The notes beneath the pieces are model-generated. The model was not told the origin of the DNA. It saw nothing but the letters and a program-made list of their open reading frames with translations, and made no database searches. From Acidimicrobiia bacterium (GTDB taxonomy: Bacteria; Actinomycetota; Acidimicrobiia; Spongiisociales; UBA5794): a DNA stretch of 6,452 nt. The DNA lies in the NCBI GenBank assembly GCA_013001485.1, contig JABDMN010000220.1:1-6452 (forward strand), read 5' to 3'. The stretch's first letter is position 1; each line of letters begins with the position of its first letter. This document shows positions 5,216-6,452 of the stretch, one piece after another. Position numbers and translations under genes: made by a program.

Positions 5216-6452
5216 TCAGCCTCCAAGTTCCTGAGCATCGAGGGCAAAGAGATCTCCTGCCCCGGCGGTAATCGCCGGGATCAGCCCGCCGACAGCGGGG
5301 ACGATCTGGCCGGCGAAGAACCTGGCCGTCGCAACCTTCGCTTTCTCACCAAGCTGATCGGCCGCCAGCGCCTGCTTTCCGAGAAGAACGCCACCGATGA
5401 CGACACCAGCGAGGCGAAGGTACGGGCTGGCTCCGGCAAGGCGATCGTTGACGTCATCGCAGCCCAGCAGCCAGTCGGTGGCCTCGAGTAACGCCACCAG
5501 CCCCGCTGCAAGCGGCCGGCCGATGTCTTCCAGACCTCGCTCCTCGAGGGTTCGGGGGACCTCGTGAAGCTCCTCGATGAAGCCACGCACGAACTCACCG
5601 CCGTCCATCGGGAGCTTGCGCATAACCAGGTCGATGGCCTGGATGCCGTTGGTGCCTTCGTAGATCGGGGCGATTCGGGCATCGCGGAAATGCTGAGCGC
5701 TGCCGGCCTCCTCGACGTACCCCATTCCCCCGTTCACCTGGATCCCGACCGATGTCAGTTCGACGCCCATGTCTGTGGACCAGGCCTTGCTGATCGGGGT
5801 GAGCAGGTCGGCGACCCGGCTGGCGCGAGCCTGCTCATCGTCGGAAGCCGCGCTGTGAGCCCGATCGATCGAGGCCGCGTTGAGGTAGATGAGCGCCCGC
5901 ATCGCCTCGATCGTCGACTTCATGGTCATCAGCATCCGTCGCACGTCGGGGTGCTCGATGATCGGTGACGACTGTGTGGGATCGGCTCCGACGGCTCGAC
6001 CCTGGCGACGTTCCTGGGCATACGTGAGCGCCTGTTGATAGGAACGCTCGGAGATGGCGAGGCCTTCGAGGCCGACGGCGACTCTGGCGTCGTTCATCAT
6101 CGTGAACATCGCTCGCATCCCGCCGTTCTCCTCGCCGATCATGTAGCCGACGGCCCCCTCACCGGCATCGCCGAACGACATCACACACGTCGGACTGCCG
6201 TGAATCCCAAGCTTGTGCTCGATCGACACGGTCGACACGTCGTTGGGTTCGCCCAGCGACCCGTTGTCGTTGACGAGCACCTTCGGCACCAGGAAGAGCG
6301 AGATGCCCTTGGTCCCCGGGGGCGAACCAGGGGTGCGAGCGAGAACGAAGTGGATGATGTTCGGCGTCAGGTCGTGGTCGCCGTAGGTGATGAAGATCTT
6401 CTGACCGGTGACTCGCCACGACCCGTCGTCGGCCGGGACGGCCCTTGAGCTG
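5216..6452 (-). CDS. Long-form acyl-CoA dehydrogenase, DmdC/FadE5-like (partial, 5' end missing)
   Basis: FAD-dependent enzyme that introduces the alpha-beta double bond into an acyl-CoA. The 411 visible residues match the C-terminal two-thirds of the roughly 600-residue subgroup that includes 3-methylmercaptopropionyl-CoA dehydrogenase (DmdC) and mycobacterial FadE5. Diagnostic segments: GQKIFITYGDHDLTPNIIHF just inside the right edge; SIEHKLGIHGSPTC in the middle beta domain; and IAPIYEGTNGIQAIDL, whose Glu (visible residue 265, codon 5657-5659) is the expected catalytic base. GTKGISLFLVPK and FTMMNDARVAVGLEG are also typical. The frame stays open to the right edge, so the in-frame GTG at 6287-6289 is an internal Val and not the start. 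The C-terminal helical extension after the YEGT motif is present. Its stop is 1 bp before the phosphatase ATG. Substrate choice (fatty acyl, DMSP-derived or other) cannot be read from this part. Confidence 0.95.
   Translation of the reverse strand, partial: SSRAVPADDGSWRVTGQKIFITYGDHDLTPNIIHFVLARTPGSPPGTKGISLFLVPKVLVNDNGSLGEPNDVSTVSIEHKLGIHGSPTCVMSFGDAGEGAVGYMIGEENGGMRAMFTMMNDARVAVGLEGLAISERSYQQALTYAQERRQGRAVGADPTQSSPIIEHPDVRRMLMTMKSTIEAMRALIYLNAASIDRAHSAASDDEQARASRVADLLTPISKAWSTDMGVELTSVGIQVNGGMGYVEEAGSAQHFRDARIAPIYEGTNGIQAIDLVMRKLPMDGGEFVRGFIEELHEVPRTLEERGLEDIGRPLAAGLVALLEATDWLLGCDDVNDRLAGASPYLRLAGVVIGGVLLGKQALAADQLGEKAKVATARFFAGQIVPAVGGLIPAITAGAGDLFALDAQELGG
5220..5224 (-). promoter_or_regulatory. 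Strong Shine-Dalgarno deciding the phosphatase start
   Basis: GGAGG on the minus strand lies five bases before the ATG at 5214, within the final codons of the acyl-CoA dehydrogenase gene. It is the best ribosome binding site in the window and argues against the upstream in-frame ATGs at 5238 and 5247. Confidence 0.75.

Noticed and set aside
5215..5247. Earlier start of the phosphatase at 5247 or 5238
   Set aside because: Both overlap the acyl-CoA dehydrogenase end, while the ATG at 5214 has GGAGG at five-base spacing just upstream.
4456..5271. 271-codon open frame on the plus strand opposite the phosphatase gene
   Set aside because: It mirrors a gene with complete HAD motifs, its own translation shows no recognisable domain, and long antisense frames are expected in GC-rich DNA.
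6287..6289. GTG as the start of the acyl-CoA dehydrogenase
   Set aside because: The frame stays open to the right edge and the upstream residues match conserved family sequence, so this codon is an internal valine.

Overview
The window is GC-rich bacterial DNA that most likely comes from an actinomycete-type (Actinomycetota) chromosome. The evidence is a homologue of the Streptomyces anti-sigma factor RsiG (AmfC), an MshA-type glycosyltransferase, a DmdC/FadE-type long acyl-CoA dehydrogenase and strong GC bias at third codon positions. A deep-branching class such as Acidimicrobiia would fit, but this is inference and no marker gene in the window settles it.

All seven genes lie on the minus strand and are transcribed from right to left. 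In transcription order they are: the 3' part of an acyl-CoA dehydrogenase (5216-6452, cut by the right edge); a HAD-IB phosphatase (4435-5214); a secreted coiled-coil/M23 peptidoglycan endopeptidase (3251-4402); an RsiG/AmfC-like putative c-di-GMP-binding anti-sigma protein (2701-3240); a Rhizobium-etli-type L-asparaginase II (1741-2697); a CelD/BioF2-type GNAT-fold acetyltransferase (839-1744); and an MshA-like family 4 glycosyltransferase (1-842, cut by the left edge).

The genes are packed almost without gaps. The junctions are 1, 32, 10 and 3 bp, followed by two 4-bp ATGA stop/start overlaps. No spacer exceeds 32 bp, so there is little room for an internal promoter or terminator, and the array looks like one transcription unit or two fused units. 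No RNA genes, mobile elements, CRISPR arrays or long repeats were seen.

Functionally the array splits into two parts. The right half covers acyl-CoA oxidation, a phosphatase, and cell-wall remodelling next to a signalling protein. The left half (asparaginase, acetyltransferase, glycosyltransferase), with its ATGA coupling, resembles a small-molecule or glycan assembly module. The most interesting item is the RsiG homologue: its two c-di-GMP-binding signatures are recognisable but unequally eroded. The second is the MshA-like enzyme, in which one inositol-phosphate-binding lysine appears to be replaced.
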